From: Costus lasius
Lineage: Eukaryota > Streptophyta > Magnoliopsida > Zingiberales > Costaceae
DNA: 64,000 bases
Assembly (NCBI GenBank): GCA_027563935.2
Contig: CM050453.2
Location: 89,688,665 to 89,752,664 of the forward strand
Direction: 5' to 3'
A program made the translations under genes and the position numbers. Below, piece by piece: positions 35,337-46,048 of the stretch (position 1 is the first letter of the stretch; each line of letters starts with the position of its first letter). The notes under the pieces were generated by a model. It was given only the letters and a program-made list of their open reading frames with translations. It ran no database searches and was not told where the DNA came from.

Positions 35337-37128
35337 TGTTGTGTCCGCAAGTGCATGGGTACTTCGAAGTAATAAAAAGATATCGAACCACAGAAACCTA
35401 CGTGTTAAGTACCAAATAGTTGTTTTCTCACTAGCTAAGCAAATCGAATATGATGAATGTAAACAATCGAAAAGTGTATGAAATATCAGAGAGAGAAACT
35501 GGGACTAGGGTTTCATCCACCTTAATTTCCATAACTAGATATAAATATGTGTTCGTTAATGTATTCTTATTATGATAAAGACATAATTTACTTCATAAAG
35601 AAATTATCTCGCTCTAGTGCAGACAATTTACAAAGAACTAATCTTCACCCTCATGCAGGATTTATTAAATGTTAGATATAAATAAATCATTGACAAAGAA
35701 CTCAAGGATCACTCTCATGCATCCGAATTCTAAGTCAATCATCTCAAGTGAAAACTACATATTTTAATACTTTAATTTTCACAGGTTCTACTTATAGTTC
35801 TCCAACAATCCGATACTTGATCTCTCACAGTATCATCATGTTTATTTCAATAATTCAATCCTAAGTTTAGATTATTAACATGACAATATACTTCTAAAAT
35901 CGAGAAATAAGAACAAACCTAATTTCTTACGATGAGTTCCTAACATTCAATTTTAGGGTTCCAAGTTTTCATAAATCACCTTTCAGTCTATATTGTAAAA
36001 ACTCTAAAACATGCAGATAATATGAAACTATGGAGAATTAAAGAGCAATCGTCACATAAGCAAAATTATCAAAACAAGAATATCATGACGAAATAGGATT
36101 ATCTAGCCATTAAAAATTAAAGGGATTACACCTCTCATGTCCCAAAAGATGTCTAAGCTAGCATGGAAGAAGAATTACAATAAATCATAGTTCAGATTGA
36201 TAAGAAATCGAAGAGAAAAGGGAAAAACACTTTACACGGGGCTGTAATGAAAATTACAGCTCGTAATTTTGCTCCAGAATCACGATAAACAGTGCAGGCG
36301 ACCCTTCTTTCGTTGATTTCTCCTCCGATCGATCTCCTTTCGCTCTGAAACTTCTGGGGTATCGTCTCCTCCTCCAGGCGAAGCTTTCCTGTAAATTTCG
36401 CGGCCTGAGGTGGCCTCTATGCCTCTCGGCACGAGGTTGTGCCTTAGGGACGCCCTTGTTGATTTCTCCCTCGATTGGTGATGCAATTTCATAATTCCGG
36501 TCCTCAAATCTTCTCCTCGATTTAAAGAACACTCCCCTTTTTATGATTTTTGAATTGGTGCCCTGGATCTCCTGAAATCAGCTTCGAAAATTCTGGAAAT
36601 AGAAGCGACTACAAAAGACTCGTTCAAGCTTAAAATTTGAAATTATAGTAGTGTAAAAATCATTACGGCAGTGTCGTAATTTCTTCTGTGGATTTTGCTG
36701 GAATGATTACGGCCTGTAAAAATCATTACGGCACTGCCATAATTCTTTCTGTGTATTTCTGGGTAGAAATTATGATAGTGTAATTTTCATTACGGCAATG
36801 CCGTAATTCTTTTTGTGTATTTCTGGGCAGAAATTACGGTAGTGTAAAATTTATTACACCCGAGGCTATAATTTTCAAACTTGCTCCGATTTACATAAAA
36901 ATTGATGGGTAACTTCGTCTCGACGTCTTGAATTCATTGGTGTGCTCAGATCCTTCAAAATCCATCAAAAATATGGCACTTTTTACCTTAAAATGATCAA
37001 AAATGAGAAAAGGTGTAGATTCTGCAATATTTGACAAATAAGGCTTAAAATCAAGTAAAAGAGCATAAATATGACACAAAAATACTATTGAAATGATACA
37101 AAATATACTATGAATTTTGGTGTCATCA
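35337..37128 (-). repeat. Gypsy LTR (minus strand), same family as the solo LTR at 53.3 kb
   Basis: A 1,792-bp block whose minus-strand ends are TGATGACACC...CACAACA. It aligns over its length with 53282-55188: GTCCGCAAGTG, GAAGTAATAAAAAGATATCG, ACTAGGGTTTCATCCACCTT, CACCTTTCAGTC, GGATTACACC, ATATACTATGAATTTTGGTG. A palindrome-rich array lies at 36640-36880 within it. Confidence 0.88.
36640..36880. repeat. Palindromic ATTACGGCA-TGCCGTAAT array in the LTR
   Basis: Four or more copies of ATTACGGCANTGYCRTAAT-like dyads alternate with TTCTGTGTATTTCTGGGCAG spacers. The homologous part of the solo LTR (54590-54940) has the same kind of array with TTACGGCAGTGCCGTAA. Confidence 0.85.
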
Positions 37129-37765
37129 GCGGTGCAGTTAGGGATGGCAACGGGGCAGGTCGGGGCGGTTTTGCCTTCCCCGCCCCGACCCCGCCTCTAT
37201 CAAACTCATCCCCGAACCCAACCCCGACCCCGACGGGTTTATAAAATTGAATCCCAACCCCGACCCCGCCGGGGAATCGGGTCCCCGCGGGGAAACCCGA
37301 CCCCGACCCCGACAGATTTTTGGCCTCAAAAATTTTAGCAGACAATTGCATTCCAAATTTCCAATTCAAATACTAGTATAGTAGTATTATACTACATTGG
37401 AGGGAATAACAACACAAGAGAATTGATACACCTGTTGCATATCTAAACATATTCAGAATTGACTAAAGCATCAACCTCAGCTTGTTTTTAGCAGAATAAA
37501 TACAACAGTGTTTTTAGCATAATAACTTCATTTGCTGCTGCCACAGCAAGGCAAATCGATCATGTATACTTCCACCAGAATTGACTAAAGCATCAACAAA
37601 ATCACATCAACAGCAAATCGATCATGTATACTACCATAATAGGCTAGTAGCATAGTTTCACATCAACAAAATCCTTACTCCATAGTTCCACATCAACAAA
37701 ATCACTAAGCAATTAAGACAAGTCAAAAACAACAAAATCAAGTAGCAAGCAATCATAAATTGCTA

Positions 37766-40143
37766 TCAATCATCTTCTAATCCAAATGTTGCTCGAGCTC
37801 CACTTGCCATCAATTCATCTACATTGAACAATATAGATTATATCAATCATCTACATCTAATAAATATCAATCATACATTTAATAAATATGAATCATACCT
37901 TCATCCTCAGAATCTATATCATCAAGCATATTTGCAAATTCATCAATTGCTTTAGAATTCTTTCCTGTAAAATGATAAAAACATATGATTTAAAAATTAA
38001 ATAATAAAAACAAGCAAACTAGTTGAGAAAGATAAATTATATTACCTTTGTTCTCTTGACTCCATAGCCAACTTCTAGCACACATCAATGCCTCTAATGT
38101 ATACCAATGTAATCGACTACGATGTGGGCTTACAATTCTGCCACCCGTGCTGAATGCAGATTCAGAAGCCACTGTGGATATAGGAATTGTTAGCACATCT
38201 CTTGCAATTGCTTGTAGTATGGGATACTTAACACCATTCAATTTCCACCATAAAAGAATATCAAAACTTGTTGATCTTGGCAATACGTCTTCTTCTAAAT
38301 ATATATCTAACTCTGTTTTGAGAGTTGAAGTTCTGGCTCTTTTTTCACTCATTACAAATGCATCATAATCATTTAATAAGTCATCTCTTGTAGAATTATC
38401 AACCTCTTCAACTGGATTGGTATTAAATTCTTGGGTTCTTAATTGATACTCAGAAACTAAATTATAACAGAGTTCTCGAATTCTATGAACTTCAACTGAA
38501 GCATCAACCAGATATAATTTTTTATAATAATAAAGAAGTAAGGTCATCTTGTACCTAGGATCCAACACTGTAGCAACTCCCATTATATCATGAATCACAT
38601 TCCAATAGCATTTAAACTTATCCATCATTTTTGTTGCCATTCTTTGAATCACTGGATTTGGACAAGTCATCCATGCTGATATTGTCAAATTAATTTCACA
38701 AATCTTAGGGAAATAAAGATTTGCAGTAGGATAACTTGTTCCAGAAAATAATTCTGTAATAGTATTAAAAAATTTTAGCTTTCCACAAACTTCAGCTGCA
38801 AATTCCCAATGTGTTGTTGTTGGCAAACAAGTATATTTGTCATCTCGTTGTTTCAACCTATAAAATACATCTTTGTATGAAATAGCAATGTCAAGCATTT
38901 TATAAGTAGAGTTCCATCTTGTTGGACAATCCAAACATAAATTTTTGGTATGAGTCATGCGCAATTGTTTTGCCGTTTCTTTGAATTTTTCAATCCTTTT
39001 AGGGGTTGCAGTCCAATAAGCAACACTATCTCAAATTTTTTCTACCCCATCTTTGACCACTTCCAACCCATCCTTTACAATTAAGTTTAATATATGCGCA
39101 CAACAGCGCATGTGGAGTAAAGAACCATCTCTCAACAGAGTATTCAAATTCAATTTATCCTTGACTTTTTGAACCATGGCATCATTAATAGAACAATTGT
39201 CTAAAGTAATTGTAGACAACTTAGTATCAATATTCCAATCTAGTAAACACCCTACTAGAACAGCACTGAGTCTATCACTCGTGTGAGGAGCTGGAACATA
39301 AATAAACCTAATATAAAACAAACAACAATTACTATTATTGATAATTTCGAACACTAACTTTAGCAAATCATGGAAAACAAACATATATCATAAAGAATTA
39401 TGATATATGTAATAGTTAATAGATATTTACCTCATAATTTGACTTTGTAAACTCCAGGAAGAATCAATATAATGGGCAATGATCGCCATATATCCTCTTT
39501 TTTTATTACTAGAAGTCCACATTTCTGATGTAATTGCAACCCTTCCTTCATTACTATCAATTAATTTCAATGCTATTGATTTCTCAGCATCATAAACTTT
39601 CATAATTTCCTTCTTGATAATGTTTCGTGAAGGAACCTTGAATACTGGCTGAAGTGCATTTGAATACCTCTTAAAGCCAACATGATCCACTATTGAAAGT
39701 GGATATTCATGCAATATAATTGCATGAGCTAACTCTTTCTTTGCATTATCAGAATCATATGTTGTAGTTGTTAATTCAGCTTTGCCTTTTGTTATCTGAG
39801 ATGTTAGAACTGTTTGCCCTCTCATACTAATCTTTCATTGAAAATAGAGATCCATATGTTGGTGTAAGTGTTTTGTACCATTTTTAGATTTTCCTCCAAG
39901 CAACTTTTGACAATAATTGCATTGAGCCTTGTCCTCTCCATTTACTTGCACCTTCTTAAAATGGTTCCACACCACACTTTTAAGTTTTCCACCTTGTGTA
40001 CTTGTGGTGTCTTGTGGTTGTGGATCTTGTAGTTGTGAACCTTGTGGTTGTGGTTGTGGATTAGAACTACCTATTTCAAGTGATCGAGATGCCTCTTCAA
40101 TTGGTTGAGAGGTTAATTCATTAGAGCAATTAGCATCAGCCAT
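37766..40143 (-). pseudogene. hAT transposase with BED finger and dimerisation domain; two in-frame stops
   Basis: Exons on the minus strand: 40143-39431, 39307-38046, 37964-37899 and 37818-37766, with GT-AG introns, totalling 2,094 nt (698 codons). Exon 1 has a Gln/Pro-rich N-terminus and a BED zinc finger (VVWNHFKKV, CNYC, KHLHQH). Exon 2 carries the RNase H-like core (TLDNCSINDA, HMRCCAHILNLIVKDGL, CPTRWNSTYKML) and the C-terminal hAT dimerisation region (TVASESAFSTGGRIVSPHRS). The last two exons give an acidic tail (MLDDIDSEDE). Only two defects were found: TGA at 39835-39837 and TGA at 39031-39033. It corresponds to the RICESLEEPER/Tag1-like group. Without both stops being bypassed it cannot make a full transposase. 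Confidence 0.9.
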
Positions 40144-40870
40144 CTACGTATGAATTAGCATATGAATTAGCATCAGCCTCTTCAATTGGAAAGATTTAGC
40201 ATATATAGCTAGTGGATGAAACTTACAACTAATAAAATCATGGCATACGAAAGGCGATGAAACTTACAGCTAATAAAATCATAGTAGGATGAAAGGCGAT
40301 GAAACTTACAGCTAATATATGGCATACGAAATTAACAAAACCATTTAATCTTTCAAGCAACAACAGTTTCACACACTAATAGTCTACGAGGATTCAGCCG
40401 TTCAGCAATATAGAAAAACATAAAAGTATGTTTACTCTCGATGGATTCAGCCGTTCAGCTTCAGCTTCAGCGAGACAACGATGCCCGAACTCTGAAGTCT
40501 ACGAGGCCTGAAGGGCCAGGAGTATGGCAGCAAAACAACAATCGGTGATGAGGACGACAGTAGCAAGAAAATAGTCAGCGACGAGGACTCGAGGAGGACA
40601 GCAGCAAGAAAAGAGTCGGCTATGAATGGCGATGGAAGCGGCGCTTAGGGCAAGATTAGGGGAACAGGAAAATCTAAACGAGGTCACGAGACTTACGAGG
40701 AGGACGGCAGCAAGAAAATAGTCGGGACAACGGCGACGACTGGCGATGGAGGCGGCGAGATGGCAACGACTGGCGATGGAGGCGGCGCTTAGGGCAAGAT
40801 GAGCAGAACAGGAAAAAGTCGCTAGGGACTCGGGAGTCGGGGTCGGGGAGTCGGGGTGATTTTAGGGTAA
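40144..40870 (-). other. 5' leader and promoter part of the hAT element
   Basis: Noncoding sequence before the transposase start. It contains a diverged direct duplication (about 40540-40680 and 40690-40820) sharing GGCGATGGARGCGGCGCTTA and AGCAAGAAAAGAGTCG-like segments. Splice sites in the leader are possible but not demonstrable. Confidence 0.5.
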
Positions 40871-41122
40871 GGGTAAATTTGAATAGTAAAAATTTTACTA
40901 GTATAGGGATATTGACTTCGGGGTATTTTAGTAAATTTATTAGTCGGGGCGGGTTCGGGGTCGGGGTCAGGGCGGGTAGTGAAACTCCCATACCCGACCC
41001 CGACCCGACTTATACAAGTCGGGTTTTCCCCGAACCCGACCCGACCCCCGGTCAACTCGGGTTTTCCCCGTTGACTTCGGGTCGGGTCGGGTATGGGTTA
41101 AATTGCCATCCCTATGTGCAGT

Positions 41123-42128
41123 GTGAAAACTTTTGAAAGGTTATGGCAGGACCTATTGAATAAGTATAATTTGCATGAACATGCTTAGATGGTAAACTTC
41201 TACAAATTGCATTCTAAATGGGCAACTTGTTACGGAATTGAGACTTTCTGTATAAATATGACAACAACACAAAGAAGTGAGAGCATGAACTGTCACTTTA
41301 AACAGTTTTTTAAGAGAAAATTATCCTTATTTGATTTTTTTTGGAACAATATGATAAAGCCACCAGCTTCTTCTGTGAGAAAGAAACAAAGACAGATTTT
41401 AAGACTAGGAACACTACTCCAGCTGGACAAGCCTCTCATTTCCGTATGCTGAAACATGCAAGTGGACAATACACGACTACCATGTACAAAGAGTTTGAGA
41501 AAGAGTTTCTGGCGCAATTAGATTATTGTATTGTGTTAAAAAGTGCTGATAAGATAGAGATGAATTACATCATAAGTCCAGCTGGAGGCAGAGATGAAGT
41601 GGTCACATACAATCCATCAACTGGAGTTGTTACTTGCACATGCAAGAAGTTTGAATGTAGTGGAATCCTATGTATGCATTCCTTGAAAGTGTTTGTGGCT
41701 CACAATGTGATGCATATTCCAAACGAGTATTTATTGAAAAGGTGGACCAAATATGCACGGGATGGATATGGTTCAACTATTTGTCATTCTAATTTAGTTG
41801 CAGATGGTCAGGAAAGCTTGATCTCCATATACACTTGCATCTGTCGGAAGGCTTCCAGCATTGGAAATAGGAGTTTATTATCTAGAAAAGGACTTGAAAA
41901 GATAGAACAGGTGTTGGATGGACTGACATTAGAAGTTGATGAGATATTGCAGAATGAATAGATAGTTGAAGAGGATAAAGATGATAGCGACCATATATCC
42001 CCCACACAAAATATTACTATAAAAAATCCTGTGTCTAAGAAAGGGCCAAAAGAGAAGAGAAAGAAGAGTGTGTTAGAAAGAAGGGTAAAAAGGAAAAAAT
42101 CCAACTCCTACTACTACTTTTGTTGAGT
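41123..42128 (+). pseudogene. FAR1/FRS-family (MULE-type transposase) relic, 5' truncated
   Basis: The fragment begins in mid-gene at VKTFERLWQDLLNKYNLHEH and continues NFYKLHSKWATCYG and TTQRSESMNC, the end of the MULE transposase domain. A SWIM zinc finger follows (CTCKKFECSGILCMH, at about 41635-41680), as in FHY3/FAR1-related proteins. The basic tail (KKGPKEKRKKSVLERR, about 42035) resembles the C-terminal extension of the family. Defects: stop TAG at about 41187 where the family has Trp, a one-base shift in the T8 run at 41334-41341, and TAG at 41959. The N-terminal FAR1 DNA-binding domain is missing, cut off by the gypsy LTR and hAT insertions. It could be a dead host FRS gene or the transposase of a MULE that also carried the convergent PMD/protease gene. 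Confidence 0.9.
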
Positions 42129-42609
42129 CTGTGTCAATGCCAACACATGTGAAATCAAATAGCTTGTATGTTTTTCTATCACTCTTATTGGCTATTTTCA
42201 CTTATCTTTGTAGAATTTTGCTTGTAGGACTCTCAAGTAATGTTCAGGATCTCTTCCCAGCCAGCCTCTAGTTCCCACCCTGCTATGTCGTACACTGCTA
42301 TGATGATGGACACTACTACATCTTTTTATGTTAGTGTTAACTTATCTTCGTGTTTTATTGTAATAATTTGGTTACAAATACTAATTTATTTATATGATAC
42401 AGTGCTCAGATGCATATTCACACGTCTAGGATCAAGAGGACAATTTGAATGGATTAGTGAGGTGTATATATGACTGAATAATTTGTAATGTATATTTGTC
42501 CCAACTGTCCATGGTGGTAATTGCAACGAAAAGTTGTATGGAAAAAAGGATATTTATTTGTATGTAACTTGCATATATGATATTTTTAATTTGAATGGAT
42601 TTTCATTGA

Positions 42610-42960
42610 TGGTATAAGATAAGATTATATCATCGTGGATAAGGCAGTAACATCGTGGATATTTATGAATATCGTGAATTTTTATGAAACATCATGGATA
42701 TTTATGAAGCATCGTGGATTTTTGTTAAACATCGTGGATTTTTATGAATGTTATGGATTTTTATGAATATCGTGGATTTTTATTAATATCATGGATTTTT
42801 ATGAACATCGTGGATTTTTATGAACATCGTGGATTTTTTATGAATATCATGGATTTTTGTGAATATCGTGGATTTTTAGGAAACATCGTAGATTTTTAGG
42901 AAACATCGTGGATATTTCATAAACATTCTATAACAATGTGGATACGCCTGTAATAATGTG
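42610..42960. repeat. AT-rich tandem array with core ATCGTGGA (~20-bp period)
   Basis: At least fifteen units of the form CATCGTGGATTTTTATGAA or slightly diverged versions (ATCATGGAT, ATCGTAGAT), with unit length 18-22 bp. It lies between the 3' ends of the convergent FRS and C48 relics. The same core in inverse orientation (TCCACGAT) fills the array at 62.2-63.05 kb. Confidence 0.9.
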
Positions 42961-43019
42961 GAAAAAACTGCAAACATGTTATGGATTAGACATAATACAG
43001 TAGATAAACCTTGAATAAA

Positions 43020-43848
43020 GTGTACAATCCAACCAACAGCTCATTGAACATTTACCATTGATGGCATAATCAAATTATACAGCTTCTTGTTCAATTTGTC
43101 CATACAATAATTATTGTTATATACCCAGTCAGACTTTAAAATGCCCTTAAAAAGTTCTAGGCTTACTATAGCCCAGTCAGACTTCAATTTATCCATACAA
43201 TAATTATTGTACAGCTCATTGAACATTTACCATTGATTTCAAGACCATCAATGTATCTAACACCAAGTAAAAAACCAAAATTGATACGTATATATTTACT
43301 AATTAATCGTTTGTCAGAATGAGTGGTGTCTAATGAATTGAACACACACATCTATTTATGCGTGAAATCAAAATAAATTAGGAACTAGTTATCGTTGTTA
43401 ATTACGGGATAGAATAATCGCTTCAAGAATCCCATCCGGCTTCCTAGCAAATGCTCCAGTTCGCCTACAGCTGTGGTCTACATTTTCTTTGCCTTAGGAT
43501 AGCAGCACAATGGGGAAATATAACCAAAACCACGAATCGCTTGTTTTCTTCAAATTTTGTATGTACTGGACTGTGCTATCAGAAGTAATGCATATGCATC
43601 CATAACCTACATAGATAGGAATTAGCAATATTGCTTGTGATACTTACAAAATACAGCAAGACTGAAATGATACCTACCGAATCGCTCACTAGTTCATTGA
43701 ACTACACCTGGCAAATTGACGCTTTATGTAATTTCCATGGATATGATTCATTAAAAAGTCATAAGTCCCATGACAAGAAGGTTTCAATTTCTTCTTTCAT
43801 TGCCGGTGTTAATAGGTCGCGTCCAGCATAATATTTTCTGTGTTTGTA
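43020..43848 (-). pseudogene. C48/Ulp1-like protease exons of the minus-strand gene (3' part)
   Basis: Exon 43848-43708 (acceptor TTCAG, donor GTGTAG, 47 codons) reads YAGRDLLTPAMKEEIETFL. The next exon starts at 43606 after ATGTAG and stays in one frame for over 100 codons: VMDAYALLL, FLKRLFYPVINNDN, stop, FLIYFDFTHK, stop, MCVFNSLD. This order matches the core of C48 proteases (a VI/MDAY helix, an F.P. strand, an HW-like turn, D..., then DSL), with Asn in place of the catalytic His and a stop at the Trp position. At least five in-frame stops occur. Below about 43250 two diverged copies of a CCCAGTCAGACTT / CCATACAATAATTATTGT block disrupt the end, and the Gln-Cys active-site part is not recognisable. 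It is the 3' continuation of the gene at 59436-61967, separated from it by the Athila insertion. Confidence 0.65.
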
Positions 43849-43884
43849 CTGAAGACACAAAACTCATGTTTGAACATAACTAAC

Positions 43885-45891
43885 TGTTGACACAGATTTA
43901 TATAGAGTTTTACACATCATTTTACTTATGAAATCATGCCTATTTCACGACTTTAAGTCTCATAATTGCCTTTATTTGGATACATCTATGGAATCTACAC
44001 CTGTTTCGGTATTTTTGCGTTTTCAGTCAAAACGACCACAAAGAGAGTAGATTCTGACACTTTTGTGGCAGAGGGGCTCGTCCTAACTCAAGATGATCCA
44101 AACTGGAAGATTTTGGAGTCATAAGGTCCTTTGTTGTAAATCACGATGGGGTCCCGATCAGAATCATGCCCGTGATCGTCGTTATGCCTGAAGCTGAAAT
44201 TGATAAATCATGACCAAATTTTTGCCCGTGATCGTGGACCCGCCTGTTTCGAAACCGTGATTTTTACTCTATTTTCTTCAATTTAACCCTGGGGAAAGCT
44301 CAAGGGCACCTAGGAATTTTCTCCCCCGTTGACGAAAAGGCCTGGAGCAGCCTTTCAGAAGAGAAATCCATGCAAGGAGTGATGATTTCATGAAGAATAG
44401 CAGTGGCGGCAGCTTTACAGGGCATGAGAGCTGGCGGCAAAGTCTTCTTTCGGCTGAGCAGAGGCAGCAATCGCAGACCCCTTTTTGCAGGGTATGGGAA
44501 GGAGAAAAAGATGCAGAAGAAAGGAGATAAAAGGGGTTGGAGGGAGTTTGGCAGAGGCATCACTCGGCAGAGGGATCACACAGAGAAGGGTTGTGCTTGT
44601 GAGGAGGAGGAGAAGAGCAGTGCATCTACATCTCTTGAAGGCATCTGTTGCGTGAGTCTCTTGAGAACGAATCTGTAAGAAATATCTAGCATTATACTCC
44701 GCTTAGTGCATTTATTGTATGATCTTCATAAAGCAACGCATGACCTATCTTTCTCCCGCTTTTCCTGTACAAGATCTATCGTTGTGTGAAATGTTTATGG
44801 TTAAGAACATTATCTATGCTGTTACTGTGAACATGGTAGGCTAAATACTTAGTCAGGATGTGGGGAAACCGTTGACGCCCTACTAGTTGCAATAGTTAGT
44901 TCTAATTGCCAAAGTTCTTGCTCGACCTTTTGAGTGTGCAATGCCTGCGTTACCCGAAAGGACTTGCTCAAACCTTTAATCCCTCGGGTGAGGTTTGTAA
45001 ATAAGCTTTTCTAGGAGAAAAATCTCGCCTGCATAAGCTGTACTTACACGTAGGATTAAAGGAAAGTATCATCCGGAAAGGTAAACTTAAGCCTTGAGTC
45101 GCAGGGGTAAGGTTTGTTAATCGGATCTAGAAGAGAAAACTTGCCCGCAAGACAGTTCTCACTTAGGGAAACACCAAGGTGAGGCTCGTAAATCAGATCT
45201 CTGGAAGAAAAACTCGCTCTCAGATCCGTACTCACTTGAGGGGCTATAGGGAGCTTAGACGCGTCGGAGAGACTCTAGTCTGACCGCGCGTCAGACCCAT
45301 TAGGTTGAGAGTTTATCCATTCTGTTGGTATGCTATGCCTACACTACCCGAAAGGGGGAGTGTTTGAGCTTTTAATCCCTCGAGTGAAGTTTGCAAATCA
45401 GCGTCTCTAGGAGGTACGCCTCGCTTGGAGACCTGTATTCACTTACGGGGGTTATAAGGAGCTTAGACGCTACGTAGGGACTCTAGTCTGACCGCGCGTT
45501 AGAACTCTACAGATTGGACCAGTAATCTTATCCGTGAAAGCAGACAAGATTATTGGAGGGAAGCTACCTATGTGACAAGGAAGCTGAGTCCCTTGAACTA
45601 GACAGGACATCGGCAATAGAGTTTAACTATTCAACTGTAAGGAGTCACAGTGGTGAACCCATATCCTGATACATCTCCTCATTAGAATCCTTTCGTGTGA
45701 TTTCCTCTATTTACATTCTTGCACTTTTAATTATTTCATTATCTTAAACTTCACCGATTTCGACATCGTCTAGCTAGCCATTTCGAGATCTGTCGGTACT
45801 TGCCCATTAGTCCCTGTGGGATCAATATTTTATTACTTCGATAGACCCGTGCACTTGTGGGAAACGCCTACTATATTCGTGGGCGCTATCA
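43885..45891 (+). repeat. Athila 5' LTR
   Basis: 2,007 bp, TGTTGACACAG to GGCGCTATCA. The 44950-45480 part consists of four diverged 60-100-bp repeats sharing GTGAGGTTTGTAAATCAG, CTAGGAGAAAAATCTCGC and GTACTTAC-type words. Open frames inside (44300-44678) lack domains and recur in the 3' LTR. Confidence 0.95.
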
Positions 45892-45897
45892 AGTTTT

Positions 45898-45915
45898 TGG
45901 CGCCGTTGCTGGGGA
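45898..45915 (+). other. Athila primer binding site (tRNA-Asp type)
   Basis: TGGCGCCGTTGCTGGGGA, 6 nt after the LTR end. It is one base off the usual Athila/Tat site and pairs with the 3' end of tRNA-Asp. Confidence 0.92.
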
Positions 45916-46048
45916 CTAATTTTGGCAATATTGACTAGATTAAGAAGTTATTAGACTAGACATTTTTAGTTTGTTAATATACTTTCTTTTACTTCGTTTT
46001 ACACCTTTCTTAATTTAACGGAACATCTACTTGTTAGAATTTTAGTTT

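Larger units (their letters stand above)
34621..37128 (-). mobile_element. 5' end fragment of a Ty3/gypsy (Athila/Tat-type) element
   Basis: Read on the minus strand: LTR (37128 to 35337), primer binding site (35330 to 35313), untranslated leader, then a gag stub. At 34918-34877 the minus strand encodes CDICGCFDHYISDC, a perfect CX2CX4HX4C zinc knuckle followed directly by a stop. The remaining gag, pol and 3' LTR are absent, so the fragment is truncated on its left side. Its right edge TGTCATCA abuts the FRS relic (apart from the later hAT insertion), so the element had inserted into the FRS gene. Confidence 0.85.
37139..41114 (-). mobile_element. Near-complete hAT transposon (Tag1/Ac-like), 3,976 bp
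   Basis: Ends are TAGGGATGGCAACGGGGC at the left and, read inward from the right, TAGGGATGGCAATTTAACC. The 8-bp target duplication is GGTGCAGT / TGTGCAGT (37131-37138 and 41115-41122), with one mismatch. Both subterminal regions (37150-37320, 40830-41100) are dense in CCCCGACCC/GGGTCGGG motifs, probably transposase binding sites. The interior encodes one spliced transposase on the minus strand. The element is inserted 10 bp from the end of the gypsy LTR, in the FRS relic. Confidence 0.93.

Noticed and set aside
42610..42960. CRISPR-like appearance of regularly spaced repeats
   Set aside because: The units are adjacent, diverged and AT-rich without unique spacers, and the genome is a plant nucleus.
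44300..44678. Open frames in the Athila 5' LTR
   Set aside because: They lie within the LTR on both strands, have no domain and are disrupted in the 3' LTR copy.
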